Below, piece by piece: positions 34,879-43,114 of a DNA stretch of 64,000 nt (its first letter is position 1; each line of letters begins with the position of its first letter). Under the pieces are notes generated by a model that saw nothing but the letters and a program-made list of their open reading frames with translations, was not told the origin of the DNA and ran no database searches. The stretch is from contig MKTT01000104.1 of NCBI GenBank assembly GCA_001898385.1, positions 1-64,000 on the forward strand, in the 5' to 3' direction. This stretch comes from Planctomycetales bacterium 71-10. GTDB lineage: Bacteria > Planctomycetota > Planctomycetia > Isosphaerales > Isosphaeraceae. A program made the position numbers and the translations under genes.

Positions 34879-35748
34879 ATGCCACCACGGCTGGTCTCGC
34901 TGGCGATCCTGGTCTACTGGTCGGTGGCGGCGTTCTTCCTGCTGACGTGGGAGGTGCTGCCGGAGATGACGCTCGGGTACCCGCCGGACCTGCGGGCGAT
35001 CGCGTCGGCCGCGGGGACGAACCCGGGGCCGGTGACGTGGTCGATCGACGTGATCGACGACCGCGGCAAGCCCGACGTGCGCCGGACCGTCGGCTCGGCG
35101 ACGACGGAGTCGCGGCGCACGGAGGAGGGGGCGTACGAGATGACCAGCCACGTCGACGTGGACGCCTCGGAGCTGCTGCGGCGGACCCCGCTGGCCGGCG
35201 CGCCGGGCGTCCACCTGACCATCGACGGCCGCTACGACGTCTCGCCCCGCGGGGACCTGCGGTCGTTCGACATGGAGGTGAAGGGGGCGGGGCTCGGCGA
35301 CAAGCTGTTCTCGGTCGAGGGGAGGGTGGCCGACGGCGTGCTGGAGGTCTCCTCGCGCGGGATCGCCTCGCTGCTGAACCGCCGGATGAAGTTCCCGTAC
35401 GAGCCGAAGGGGGTGGTCTACGATTCGCTCCGGCCGCTCGACCGCCTGCCGGGGCTCCAGGTGGGCCAGCGCTGGGACGTCCAGGTGGTGAACCCGCTGT
35501 CGGGGACGGTGGAGACGGCCCGCGTGGTGGTGGAGAAGCGGACGCTGATCGACTGGAACGGCGAGGCCGTCAGCGCGTTCGAAGTCGTGCAGACCGCCGG
35601 CCCGATCAGGGCGAGGACGTGGGTGGCGCTGGACGGGGTGATCCTCCGCCAGCAGGTCCCGATGCCGGTGGTGGAGATGATCCTGGAGCGGCTGCCCGAC
35701 GGCGCCCCGAAGCCCGTGGCCGAGCCCGCGAGGGGGGACGAGCGATGA
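34879..35748 (+). CDS. Membrane-anchored protein of unknown function in ABC operon
   Basis: A 289-residue protein with one N-terminal hydrophobic segment (about residues 5-25) and a large, mostly beta, extracytoplasmic domain. No recognised family. Its stop overlaps the ABC ATPase start (ATGA), so it is almost certainly part of the exporter operon, perhaps as an accessory or substrate-handling subunit. The segment GLQVGQRWDVQVVNPLSG and the VVVEKRTLIDWNGEAVSAF strand pair resemble DUF3108-like lipid-binding beta proteins, but this is tentative. The ATG at 34879 lacks a clear ribosome site. Confidence 0.8.
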   Translation: MPPRLVSLAILVYWSVAAFFLLTWEVLPEMTLGYPPDLRAIASAAGTNPGPVTWSIDVIDDRGKPDVRRTVGSATTESRRTEEGAYEMTSHVDVDASELLRRTPLAGAPGVHLTIDGRYDVSPRGDLRSFDMEVKGAGLGDKLFSVEGRVADGVLEVSSRGIASLLNRRMKFPYEPKGVVYDSLRPLDRLPGLQVGQRWDVQVVNPLSGTVETARVVVEKRTLIDWNGEAVSAFEVVQTAGPIRARTWVALDGVILRQQVPMPVVEMILERLPDGAPKPVAEPARGDER

Positions 35749-36512
35749 TCGAGCTGCGCGGGGTCGGCAAGTCGTTCGGTTCGAAGCGGGCGGTCGACGG
35801 CCTGGACCTGACCGTCAGGCCGGGCGAGCTGTTCGCCTTCCTCGGGCCGAACGGGGCGGGGAAGACCACGACCATCAAGATGATCTGCGGCCTGCTCAGC
35901 CCCAGCCAGGGGGAGGTGCTGGTCGGCGGCCACCCGGCCGGGTCGGAGGGGGCCCGTCGGCTGCTGGGCTACGTCCCCGACCAGCCGTACCTGTACGACA
36001 AGCTCACCGGCCGCGAGTTCCTCCGGTTCATCGTCGAGATGTACGGCGTCGGCCGCGCCGCCGGCGCGGCGAGGATCGAGGAGATGATCGACACGTTCGA
36101 GATGGCCGAGTTCATCGACGACCTGTGCGAGGGCTACTCGCAGGGGATGAAGCAGCGCGTGGTCTTCGCGTCGGCCCTGGTCCACGAGCCGAAGGTGCTG
36201 GTGGTCGACGAGCCGCTGGTCGGCCTGGACCCGCGCAGCGCCCGGATCGTCAAGAACATGTTCGTCTCCCAGGCGCGGGCCGGGGCGACGGTCCTGATGT
36301 CGATCCACCTGCTGGGGATCGCCGAGGAGCTGGCCGACGTGATCGGGATCGTCGACCGGGGGAAGATGCTGGCCGTCGGGACGCTGGACGAGCTGCGCGC
36401 CGAGTCGCGGCACGGCGGCAGCCTGGAGGACCTGTTCCTGAAGCTGACGGACCACGACGTCCCGCGCGCGGTCAGCTCGGTCGCCCGCGCCCGCCTGGAG
36501 CCCACCCCATGA
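35745..36512 (+). CDS. ABC transporter ATP-binding protein
   Basis: A 255-residue ABC ATPase with Walker [10 protein letters not shown], the signature region YSQGMKQRV, Walker B VLVVDEPLVGLD and switch His in MSIHLL. This GMKQR form of the signature is typical of ABC-2 exporters of the CcmA/Nat type. It overlaps the preceding gene and the following permease gene by ATGA at both ends, so the three proteins are translated as a coupled unit. Cargo unknown. Confidence 0.94.
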   Translation: MIELRGVGKSFGSKRAVDGLDLTVRPGELFAFLGPNGAGKTTTIKMICGLLSPSQGEVLVGGHPAGSEGARRLLGYVPDQPYLYDKLTGREFLRFIVEMYGVGRAAGAARIEEMIDTFEMAEFIDDLCEGYSQGMKQRVVFASALVHEPKVLVVDEPLVGLDPRSARIVKNMFVSQARAGATVLMSIHLLGIAEELADVIGIVDRGKMLAVGTLDELRAESRHGGSLEDLFLKLTDHDVPRAVSSVARARLEPTP

Positions 36513-38290
36513 GCCTGGCCCTCCCCGAGCCGATCGCCGCCCGCGTCGAGGCCGGGCCCCTCGACGGCCGCGTGGCCCGCGGCCTGCGCTGGCTGCGCTG
36601 GCGGCAGTTGCGGAACACGCTGGGCGTGATGGTGGCCGACTCGCGGCTGCGGGCGTCGATGATCGCGTTCTGCTCGGCCGTGTTCTGGGCGGGCCTGTTC
36701 CTCCTGTTCCTGGGGAGCTTCCAGTTCATCGCGGGGTACGTCGACCTGGCCAACACCATCGTCGAGTACCTGTTCAGCATGTTCTTCCTGTCGCTGCTGG
36801 CGATGCTCCTGTTCTCGAACGGGATCATCGTCTACGCGGCGCTCTTCCGCTCGCGCGAGGCGGCGTTCCTGCTGACGACGCCGGCCTCCACCGACCGGAT
36901 CTTCGCGCACAAGTTCGCGGAGGCGGTGGGGTTCTCGTCGTGGGGCTTCTTCCTGCTGGGGAGCCCGCTGCTGGTCGCCTACGGGCTGACGATCCGCCCC
37001 GACCCCACCGCGGCGGCCGGGTCGCCCGCCGTGTTCTATCCGCTGTTCATGGTCTTCCTCGCCGTGTTCGTCCTGATCCCGTCGAGCCTGGGGGCGATCG
37101 TGGCGCTGGTGGTGGCGAACGTCTTCCCGAAGCGGGAGAAATCGGTCCTCGTCCTGACGGCGGCGGCGGCCGCGGCGGCGGCGGCCTACGTCGGCTGGCG
37201 GCTCTGGCGGACGCCCGGCGAGGCGCTCACGGGCGACTGGCTGGGGGGCGTGCTCAACCGCCTGGCGTTCTGCCAGCACCCGCTCTGGCCCAGCCGATGG
37301 ATGTCGGCCGGGATCATGGCCTCGGCCAAGGGGGAGTGGAAGACGGCGGCGTACTACCTGATGATCCTCTCGTCCCACGCCGGGCTGGCGTACCTCGTCG
37401 CCGCCGTGCTGGCCCGCGACCTCTATCGCCGGGGCTACAGCCGCGTGCAGGGGGGGCGGTCCAGCCGCAAGCGCCGGGGGTTCCGGCTCATGGACGCCGC
37501 GTTCCATCGCCTGTTCTTCTTCCTCCCCCACCCGATCCGCCTGCTGATCCTGAAGGACCTGCGGACGTTCCTGCGCGACTCGACGCAGTGGTCGCAGTTC
37601 CTGATCTTCTTCGGCCTGCTGGGGTTCTACTTCCTGAACATCCCCCGGCTGGGCTACGGGGCGCAGAGCCCGTACTGGCGGAACCTGGTGAGCTTCCTGA
37701 ACCTGTCGGTGACGGCGCTGATCCTCTCGACGTTCACCAGCCGGTTCATCTTCCCGCTGCTGTCGCTGGAGGGGCGGAACTTCTGGGCCCTGGGGCTTCT
37801 GCCGCTGCGCCGCGACCACATCCTCTGGGGGAAGTTCGCGTTCTCGGCGGGGATCTCGCTGATCTCGACCGAGTTCCTGGTGGTGCTGTCCGACCTGATG
37901 CTCCAGATGAACCCCTGGATGATCCTGCTGCACGTCGGGATGATCGCCGTGCTCTGCCTGGGGCTGTCGGGGATCAGCGTGGGGCTGGGGGCGCGGCTGC
38001 CGAACCTGCGCGAGAGCGACCCCTCCAAGATCGCGGCGGGGTTCGGCGGGACGTTCAACCTGCTGGTGAGCCTGGTGTTCATCTTCACGGTGGTCACGGC
38101 GCTGGCGATCCCCTGCCACCTGTATTTCGTGGGGCAGGAGAACGCCGAATCCGCGAGGTTCATCCTCTCGCGGAGCGGCCTGCGGTTCTGGCTGACGACG
38201 GCCTCGCTGGCCAGCCTGGCCCTGGGCGCGGCGGCCACGATCATCCCCCTGCGGATCGGGATCAAGGCGTTCAACCGGATGGAATTCTGA
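36509..38290 (+). CDS. ABC-2 type permease partner
   Basis: A 593-residue membrane protein that follows its ATPase with an ATGA overlap. There are around 12-14 hydrophobic segments, in two halves separated by a charged cytosolic stretch around residues 305-355 (RRGYSRVQGGRSSRKRRGFR). It resembles the large putative ABC exporter permeases of ABC-2 type rather than classic six-helix ones. Direction is presumed outward. A candidate transcript end is not visible until the intergenic repeat at 38535. Confidence 0.88.
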   Translation: MSLALPEPIAARVEAGPLDGRVARGLRWLRWRQLRNTLGVMVADSRLRASMIAFCSAVFWAGLFLLFLGSFQFIAGYVDLANTIVEYLFSMFFLSLLAMLLFSNGIIVYAALFRSREAAFLLTTPASTDRIFAHKFAEAVGFSSWGFFLLGSPLLVAYGLTIRPDPTAAAGSPAVFYPLFMVFLAVFVLIPSSLGAIVALVVANVFPKREKSVLVLTAAAAAAAAAYVGWRLWRTPGEALTGDWLGGVLNRLAFCQHPLWPSRWMSAGIMASAKGEWKTAAYYLMILSSHAGLAYLVAAVLARDLYRRGYSRVQGGRSSRKRRGFRLMDAAFHRLFFFLPHPIRLLILKDLRTFLRDSTQWSQFLIFFGLLGFYFLNIPRLGYGAQSPYWRNLVSFLNLSVTALILSTFTSRFIFPLLSLEGRNFWALGLLPLRRDHILWGKFAFSAGISLISTEFLVVLSDLMLQMNPWMILLHVGMIAVLCLGLSGISVGLGARLPNLRESDPSKIAAGFGGTFNLLVSLVFIFTVVTALAIPCHLYFVGQENAESARFILSRSGLRFWLTTASLASLALGAAATIIPLRIGIKAFNRMEF

Positions 38291-38842
38291 GCGACCCGGC
38301 ACGCCGCCGAGCCGACTTCCGCCCCCGGGAGGAGTCGCGCCGGCGTTGGGTTCGTTCGCGTCGACAAGCGATCGGATGTCGTGATTCAAGATATTGCGGT
38401 GCAATGGGTTGTGGACGTCCATGTTCGGCTTCGATCGTCGTTTTCGAAGTCGTGAATCGCATCCTCCATTCGATCGCTCGGGGCGGCGTCCGGACGGGGG
38501 GGTAGCTCTCGAATCTGGGGGGGCGAATGGTCACGGTGGTCCGGGCGGTCCGCCCGGACGTCCCCATCCCGAGATCCGTCGACGTCCGGGCGGACCGCCC
38601 GGACCACCCATCTCGCGGAGCAGGGCGGCGAAATCCAGGAAACGGAGCTATATCCTCCGGGCGGGAACCTTCCGGGCCCCCCCACCTCCCGCCCGCGGCG
38701 GCGAGGCCGTGGCCGTCCGCCTGACGAGCTGCATACCGGATTGCCAAAGATGCGAAGGGATGGCGGCCCTCCATTTCGGTACAGTCGACGGGCCGGGCGT
38801 CCCGATTTCACGATTCCGAAATTCCGTGAGGAGGGCGAGAGG
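38291..38842. other. Intergenic region with a strong inverted repeat, no gene seen
   Basis: A 552-nt gap. The first part has an AT-richer segment (38385-38465) that shares GATCGTCGTTTTCGA with 12925-12939. A long perfect inverted repeat lies at 38535-38608. The end (38829-38842) holds GAGGAGGGCGAGAGG, the ribosome site of the PDZ gene. Nothing else was recognised; short open frames here lack any family features. Confidence 0.6.
38535..38608. repeat. 28-nt perfect inverted repeat with self-folding arms
   Basis: Positions 38535-38562 and 38581-38608 are exact complements with an 18-nt loop. Each arm also folds by itself (GTCCGGGCG with CGCCCGGAC around a 3-nt loop), the same design as the other palindromic families in the window but with an unrelated sequence. 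Confidence 0.85.
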
Positions 38843-40243
38843 ATGACGCGACGATTCCCGTTGTGGGTGTTGACGCTGGCGGCGCTGGCCGCGACGGCGA
38901 CGGCGCGGGGCCAGGCGGCCCGGACGAAGGCCGACGCCGCGGTGATCGTCGAGGGGGTCGTCCGCGACTTCTTCAAGAGCGCCGTCGCCGGGAGCCACGG
39001 CGTCCTGATGCAGCTGGAGGCGACGCGCACCGAGATGGGCCCGAACGCCGCCGCGGCCCGCCGGATGCCGATCCCCGCCCCCGGCGACCCGGTCTACGTC
39101 CACCTCGCCGAGACGACGGCCAAGGCCCCGCAGCCGAGCCAGGCCGTCCGCGTCTTCCTCGCCCCTCGCGCCGCGGGGGGCTGGGAGGCGGCGGGCGACG
39201 ACTGGTTCGAGGTCGTCGGCGGCCCGCCCGTCAACGCCCCCACGCCCAGGACGGAGCCGGAGTCGGGATCGCCGACGGCCGCGACCGGCCCTTCCGGCAA
39301 GACGATCCTGAAGGACCTGGGCGTGAAGGCCGACCCGGTGGAGGTCAACGGCCGGATGGTCCTGAAGATCGCCTCGCTGATCCCTGATGGGCCGTTGCAG
39401 AAGGCCGGGTTCGAGCCGGGCGACGTCGTCATCGGCGTGAACAAGTCGGGCTTCGCCAGCCTCCAGCAGCTCGCCGACCTGATCGCCAAGGGCCCGGCCA
39501 CGGCCGAGTTCGTCGCGCTCAACGTCCGCAACAACGAGCAGGCGACGGTCCCCGTCGACGTGACCGCCCTGGTCGCCGCCGCGCCGCACAAGCCGGCCCC
39601 CGAGCCCGCGCCGGCCTCGGAGCGGTCTCTGGGCCTCGCCGTGGAGCCGGTCCGGATCGGCCTGCGCACGGCGCTGAAGGTGACGGGGGTGGAGCCCAAC
39701 GGCCCGGCGAAGAAGGCGGGCTTCGAGGTCGGCGACGTGCTGGTCGAGGCCGCCGGCGTCCGCCTGGTCGACGAGGCTTCGCTCAAGGAGGCCGTCGACA
39801 GGGCGATCGGCGAGACGCTGACCGTGACCGTCCGCGACGTCCGCTCGGGCAAGGACGTCCCCGTGGAGGTGGAGATCGGCAAGCCCACGAGCGGCGTCGG
39901 GACGAGCCCGATCCCGCGCCCCGAGCCCGAGCCCGAGCCGTCCCCGTCCCCATCGCCGACGCCCGGCGCGGGGGCGACCTCGCGGTCGATCGGCCTGACG
40001 GTGAAGCCCGGCACGGCCGACCTGCTCCCGGTGGTGAAGGTCGCCGCCGTGGCCCCCGGCAGCCCGGCGGAGAAGGCGGGCCTGGAAGTCGGCGACGCCA
40101 TCGTCGGCGTCAACGACCGCGTCGTCTTCGCCCCCGACATCCTCGAAGAAGCCCTCAAGGCCGCCGGCCCCTCCTTCACCCTGACCGTCCTGGACGTGAA
40201 GTCCGGGAAGAAGTCTCAGGTGAAGGTCGAGGCTGGACGCTGA
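38843..40243 (+). CDS. Exported protein with three PDZ domains
   Basis: A 466-residue protein with a signal peptide (residues 1-20) and three PDZ domains at about 152-240, 262-345 and 380-466. Each has the PDZ core, for example GPLQKAGFEPGDVVIGVN, GPAKKAGFEVGDVLVEA and SPAEKAGLEVGDAIVGVN. Pro/Glu-rich linkers join them. No protease domain is present, so it is not an HtrA enzyme; it may act as a periplasmic scaffold or adaptor. The ATG at 38843 is chosen because GAGGAGGG precedes it and the signal peptide starts there. A 120-residue beta-rich domain of unknown type separates signal and first PDZ. Confidence 0.9.
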   Translation: MTRRFPLWVLTLAALAATATARGQAARTKADAAVIVEGVVRDFFKSAVAGSHGVLMQLEATRTEMGPNAAAARRMPIPAPGDPVYVHLAETTAKAPQPSQAVRVFLAPRAAGGWEAAGDDWFEVVGGPPVNAPTPRTEPESGSPTAATGPSGKTILKDLGVKADPVEVNGRMVLKIASLIPDGPLQKAGFEPGDVVIGVNKSGFASLQQLADLIAKGPATAEFVALNVRNNEQATVPVDVTALVAAAPHKPAPEPAPASERSLGLAVEPVRIGLRTALKVTGVEPNGPAKKAGFEVGDVLVEAAGVRLVDEASLKEAVDRAIGETLTVTVRDVRSGKDVPVEVEIGKPTSGVGTSPIPRPEPEPEPSPSPSPTPGAGATSRSIGLTVKPGTADLLPVVKVAAVAPGSPAEKAGLEVGDAIVGVNDRVVFAPDILEEALKAAGPSFTLTVLDVKSGKKSQVKVEAGR

Positions 40244-40257
40244 CGCAAGCCGCCCGT

Positions 40258-40274
40258 CGGCGCGATCCGCGCCG
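40258..40274. terminator. Short GC hairpin between converging genes
   Basis: CGGCGCG and CGCGCCG pair around an ATC loop, placed between the ends of converging genes. There is no U-tract, so assignment as a terminator rests only on position. Confidence 0.35.
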
Positions 40275-40300
40275 GCGGACGCTCGGAAGAGTCTCGAAAC

Positions 40301-41293
40301 TCAGGCGTCGCGACGTCGCCGCAGGGCGACGCCGGCCAGGATGACCGTAGCGGAGCCGGCGGCGATCAGGCTGGACGGCTCGGGGACCGCTGTGGCAGTT
40401 CCGCGCAGGGCGAATGCGGCGAAGCTGCTGGCGGCGAGGGCGGTGAATCCGGTCCCTTGCGGGACGTCCGAGACTTGGCCGGCATCGTCGTAGCCCCACG
40501 CGACGATTGACCCGTCCGCCCGCAAGGCATAGCCGGTTAAGTAGCCGCCGGCGATGGCAATGAAGCCGTCGCCGGTCGGGGCGTCCGAGACCTGGCCGAA
40601 GCGATCGTCGCCCCATGCGAGGATCGAGCCGTCCGCGCGCAACGCGTAGGCGGCGAAGCCACCGGCGGCGATGGCCGTAAACCCGCCCTCGGCTGGCGCA
40701 TTCGAGCCCAGGCCGGCGGAGAGGTAGCCCCAGACGGCGATCGAGCCGTCCCCACCCAGTCCGTAGCCAGTGAAATGGCCTCCTGCGATGGCGACGAAGC
40801 CGTCTTCGGTCGGCGTCCCGGAGGCTTGGCCATACTCGTCGATGCCCCACCCGACAATCGTGCCGTCCTCTCGCAGTGCATACCCGCCGTAGGTCGTGGC
40901 GGCGATGGCCTTGAATCCGCCGCCGGTCGGAGCATCCGATATCTGTCCGTAGTAGTCGGCACCCCAGGCGATGATCGAGCCGTCCTCGCGAAGCGCGTAG
41001 CCATTGCCCCCGCCGGCGGAGATGGCCTTGAATCCGCCGCCGGCCGGCGCATTCGAGACTTGACTGGACTGGTCGTCGCCCCATGCGACGATCGATCCGT
41101 CCGCCCGCAATGCATAGGCTGTCTCCCCACCGGCGGCGATGGCGATGAAATCATCGCCGGCCGGTACGTCGGAGACCTGGCCGTGATACATGTCATCACC
41201 CCACCCGACGATCTCTCCGGCCTGGGCCGTCGGCACGGCGATCAGGCCGAGGGCGAAGGATGAAAGGGCCAATCCAAGAAGGCGACGGGACAT
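40301..41293 (-). CDS. RCC1-like repeat protein with PEP-CTERM anchor
   Basis: A 330-residue secreted protein with a signal peptide (MSRRLLGLALSSFALGLIAV, cleaved near Ala-Gly), about seven repeats of 40-41 residues following the pattern W-G-D-D...GQVSDAP...GFxAIAAG...YALRADGSIV, and a C-terminal PEP-CTERM tag (AVPEPSSLIAAGSATVILAG then Arg-rich). The repeats resemble RCC1 blades, so it probably forms a seven-bladed propeller. PEP-CTERM proteins are sorted by an exosortase and often go to the cell surface or extracellular matrix; no exosortase gene is in this window. A GGAG lies about 9 nt before the ATG. Confidence 0.9.
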   Translation of the reverse strand: MSRRLLGLALSSFALGLIAVPTAQAGEIVGWGDDMYHGQVSDVPAGDDFIAIAAGGETAYALRADGSIVAWGDDQSSQVSNAPAGGGFKAISAGGGNGYALREDGSIIAWGADYYGQISDAPTGGGFKAIAATTYGGYALREDGTIVGWGIDEYGQASGTPTEDGFVAIAGGHFTGYGLGGDGSIAVWGYLSAGLGSNAPAEGGFTAIAAGGFAAYALRADGSILAWGDDRFGQVSDAPTGDGFIAIAGGYLTGYALRADGSIVAWGYDDAGQVSDVPQGTGFTALAASSFAAFALRGTATAVPEPSSLIAAGSATVILAGVALRRRRDA

Positions 41294-41337
41294 CGATAAT
41301 CTCCGGCGGGAAGGGGTGGAAGAGGCAGCGAGGGGCG

Positions 41338-42252
41338 TCAGGCGGCCCGGCGCTTGCACAAGGCCGCCCCGGCCAGGATCATCGCCGCCGAGCCGGCGGC
41401 GATCAGGCTGGACGGTTCGGGGACTGAGGCCAGGGTTAGGCCTGAGTCGAAAGCGATGTCCGAATCCGAAAGGATCGTCCCGTCCGGCAAGCTCAGGGAT
41501 TCCAGGGAGATTGTGTGGCCGAACTGCGTGTAGGCCCATCCGGGATTCGCGCCGCTGTTCGCGATGTATCCAGCCAGGGACCCCGATGACACAGTCAACT
41601 TCCAGGCGTATCCGCCGTAATTGCGGTCGTAATGGGCTTGGTAAATCATCTTCCCTGAGAAGGCTCCGGTCTCGGGGTCGAACGTGAGGTCGGTGAACCC
41701 GTCGCCAATGCTCAGGACCCCGCCGGATATGAGGACGTGGTAATCCAATAGGCGGTTGTCGTATGCTCCCCTGACGTTCAGGGTTAGATTGGACCCGATC
41801 GTCGCAGTGATCCCGGCTTGAGAATACTGAGAGGCGTCTAGGACGCCCGACACCTGGAAGGTCAAAGTCAAATAGTCCGGTCGGGAGTCTCCCTGGTAGG
41901 TGATAATATCGCTCCATACGGCGTTGGCGCGGGCCTCGGCCTGTGTGAACGTCCCCCTGGCTTCATCGATCGCATGCGTCTCCAGGCGTATCAAGCCGGA
42001 TGCGCTGGCGTTCGTCTGCGCCCACGCGTAGGTATACTGCATGCCGGTTGGGCCGACGCTCTCCGCCTCATATACGAGCAGAGCGGAGTTGGTGCCGGAG
42101 CGTTCCACTCCGAAGTTGGCGGACGGCGAACCCGGGACATTCTTGATCCAGACTTTGGTGTGGTCGGTGAGGATTCCGGCCGTGGCGGGCGAGGAGCCAC
42201 ATAGTGAGATGAGTGCGATTCCAAGGAATGCAAGATATTTCACGAGCTTCAC
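41338..42252 (-). CDS. PEP-CTERM surface protein, unknown domain
   Basis: A 304-residue exported protein with a signal peptide (residues 1-25, ending SSPATAG) and a PEP-CTERM end (SVPEPSSLIAAGSAAMILAG, then CKRR). The middle is beta-rich with no recognised domain. Codon use is visibly less GC-rich at third positions than in most neighbours, as is common for planctomycete surface proteins, or it may reflect transfer. It shares EPSSLIAAGSA with the next PEP-CTERM gene 44 nt downstream, suggesting common sorting or tail duplication. Confidence 0.88.
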   Translation of the reverse strand: MKLVKYLAFLGIALISLCGSSPATAGILTDHTKVWIKNVPGSPSANFGVERSGTNSALLVYEAESVGPTGMQYTYAWAQTNASASGLIRLETHAIDEARGTFTQAEARANAVWSDIITYQGDSRPDYLTLTFQVSGVLDASQYSQAGITATIGSNLTLNVRGAYDNRLLDYHVLISGGVLSIGDGFTDLTFDPETGAFSGKMIYQAHYDRNYGGYAWKLTVSSGSLAGYIANSGANPGWAYTQFGHTISLESLSLPDGTILSDSDIAFDSGLTLASVPEPSSLIAAGSAAMILAGAALCKRRAA

Positions 42253-42439
42253 GCGACACCTCGGCAGATGCGGTTTTAGGAGGCTGCCTCACGAATCGGG
42301 ATGCAGCATGGTTGGCCGATCCTCAGTGCTCATGGCGATCACGACGGGAATCGAACGAGCTGGCGCGAATTCATTGGATGAAGGCTGTCGCTTTAGACGT
42401 CAGAAGGGCGATGGGTGCATCGATGTCTGGCCTCGCTGC

Positions 42440-42469
42440 TTGATCCCCCACAGCGACATGCGCTAGGAT
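42440..42469 (+). promoter_or_regulatory. Candidate promoter for the sigma factor-kinase pair
   Basis: TTGATC (42440-42445) and TAGGAT (42464-42469), 18 nt apart, lie 40 nt before the sigma factor start. Each box matches consensus at four of six positions, so the call is weak. Confidence 0.35.
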
Positions 42470-42508
42470 GTCTTAGAGATATCGGGATGGTGTGGGGCGG
42501 GGGCTGGT

Positions 42509-43114
42509 ATGTCGGGCAACTTCGATCACGAGGCCGTTCAACCCAAACCTCGCATCGGATCCGAGATGCTGAAACGGTGTCGGGCGTACCTGAAACGCCG
42601 GGCCCGGGGGCTGATCCCGGTCGCCATCCAGGGCAAGGTCGGGGCGAGCGACCTGGTGCAGGAGGCGCTCGTCGACGCGACGCGGCGGATCGAGGAGATG
42701 CCGGCGGGGCGGTCGGACGAGTTGCGGGCCTGGCTGTATCGGATCATGGTGCTGAACCTGGCCGAGCAGAAGCGGCGGTTCCTCGGGACGGCCCGGGCGG
42801 ACGTCCGGCGCGAGGTCCGGTTGGAGGCCACCCCCCCGCGGCCGGGGCTCGCGACGCTCCGCGACCGGCTGGGCGGCGGGGGCGAGTCGCCGTCGGACCG
42901 GGCGATGGGTCGCGAGGATGAAGGCCGTCTCGCCGACGCGATCGCGGCCCTGCCGGAGGTCGAGCGCCGGGTCGTGGTGCTGCGCTACTGGGAACGCCTG
43001 GAGTACGCGGAGATCGGCCGTCGGCTGGGCGGGCGCTCGGCCGACGCGGCCCGCATGCTCCACGCCCGCGCCTGCAAGCGGCTGTTCCGGGAGATGGGGG
43101 GAGAGGCCCCTTGA
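42509..43114 (+). CDS. ECF-type RNA polymerase sigma factor
   Basis: A 201-residue sigma-70-family factor. Region 2 covers about residues 20-100 (GKVGASDLVQEALVDATRRI, then WLYRIMVLNLAEQKRRF) and region 4 about 135-195 (IAALPEVERRVVVLRYWERL and YAEIGRRLGGRSADAARML). There is no region 1.1 or 3. It overlaps the following kinase gene through TTGA. Planctomycetes have ECF groups linked genetically to Ser/Thr kinases instead of classical anti-sigma factors, and this pair fits that pattern; the kinase probably controls the factor, which is inference. Confidence 0.9.
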   Translation: MSGNFDHEAVQPKPRIGSEMLKRCRAYLKRRARGLIPVAIQGKVGASDLVQEALVDATRRIEEMPAGRSDELRAWLYRIMVLNLAEQKRRFLGTARADVRREVRLEATPPRPGLATLRDRLGGGGESPSDRAMGREDEGRLADAIAALPEVERRVVVLRYWERLEYAEIGRRLGGRSADAARMLHARACKRLFREMGGEAP

